Assembly (NCBI GenBank): GCA_032622095.1
Contig: CP136061.1
Location: 46,199,797-46,263,796 of the forward strand
Direction: 5' to 3'
DNA length: 64,000 nt
From: Siphonodentalium dalli
Taxonomy: Eukaryota > Mollusca > Scaphopoda > Gadilida > Siphonodentaliidae
Made by a program: the position numbers and the translations under genes. Shown here in pieces: positions 63,490 through 64,000 of the stretch. Within the stretch, counting starts at the first letter, position 1, and the number at the start of each line of letters is the position of its first letter. The notes beneath the pieces were generated by a model. It was not told the DNA's origin, did not search any database, and worked only from the letters and a program-made list of their open reading frames with translations.

Positions 63490-64000
63490 TATTCATGGTA
63501 GACCTAATGATGCTTAATACTAGCCTCCTAAAGAACGAGAAGCATGGATAGCCATATACAAGTAACTCTTATTGAAGTAGTAGACCATAAATGTCTCTTA
63601 ATCACATCCATATTGTATTATATTGCGAAAATTATTTATGTCACTTTTGTCGCAGACATCATATATTCTATGATTTTCTAATAAATATTATCTTACTTCA
63701 CTGCACTGCACAACTCCATTAGCTGGTAGTAGCATCTTATTATTCTGAACCATTAGTAACCAGATGCACATATTGGCCTGGCCTAATGTTGTGCCAGGTA
63801 TACCTTACATCAGACCCATGCTTTGGCCACATGTTGTTAACTGCATGCTAGCTTGAGGTCATGGATTTCAGCTGCAAACCCTACTGGACATAACATGTAG
63901 TATGGGACCAGTTTTCTCAGTGCTCATTGGTGGAAGTTGCAGGGAAGTAGGTTTGGTATAAACACATTTTTATCATCTTTTACATGAATTCTTCATTCCA

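Overview
This looks like nuclear DNA of an invertebrate, most likely a mollusc and probably a bivalve (inference). The evidence is AT-rich, intron-rich sequence, a density of transposon remnants with no bacterial gene structure, and several 'pearl'-like non-autonomous elements (subterminal hairpin, tetranucleotide microsatellite, tandem core repeats) of the kind described from bivalves. No bacterial operon, CRISPR array, rRNA, tRNA or viral gene was seen.

Host genes. Two recognisable genes lie head to head. TRAPPC3 (TRAPP complex subunit Bet3) is on the minus strand; exons 1-3 (residues 1-80) are present and the rest lies beyond base 1. RWDD1/DFRP2 (RWD-domain partner of the GTPase DRG2) is on the plus strand and complete: seven exons between 7387 and 36830, 239 codons, every junction GT-AG and every phase consistent. 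The two start codons are 334 bp apart, with three CCAAT boxes between them, which suggests a shared bidirectional promoter. The two proteins work in different processes, ER-Golgi vesicle tethering and translation-linked GTPase regulation. Isolated exon-like blocks between 38 and 50 kb may belong to one or more genes I could not identify.

Layout. 1-7010: TRAPPC3 exons 3, 2 and 1, with a diverged tandem repeat, a hAT MITE, a pearl-like element and a Harbinger-like element in or beside its introns. 7387-36830: RWDD1, whose introns hold a Mutator-like element carrying an exon-like fragment, a 5.5-kb hAT with a ruined transposase and a nested pearl element, four more hATs (two nested), a 219-bp perfect palindrome, piggyBac-like and Tc1-like MITEs, a LINE interrupted by a Harbinger-like MITE, and a gag-like relic. 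36.9-64 kb: pearl-like elements, more piggyBac-like and hAT elements, a GCTTAAG repeat, a 4.3-kb long-TIR element with a satellite core, minisatellites and a LINE fragment.

The window is mainly a record of DNA-transposon activity. At least eight elements can be closed with target-site duplications read directly from the sequence, and two insertions can be compared with an empty or related site elsewhere in the window. I found no defence or metabolic system; the most unusual items are the possible exon capture in the Mutator-like element, the fresh palindrome and the dispersed 69-bp hairpin.
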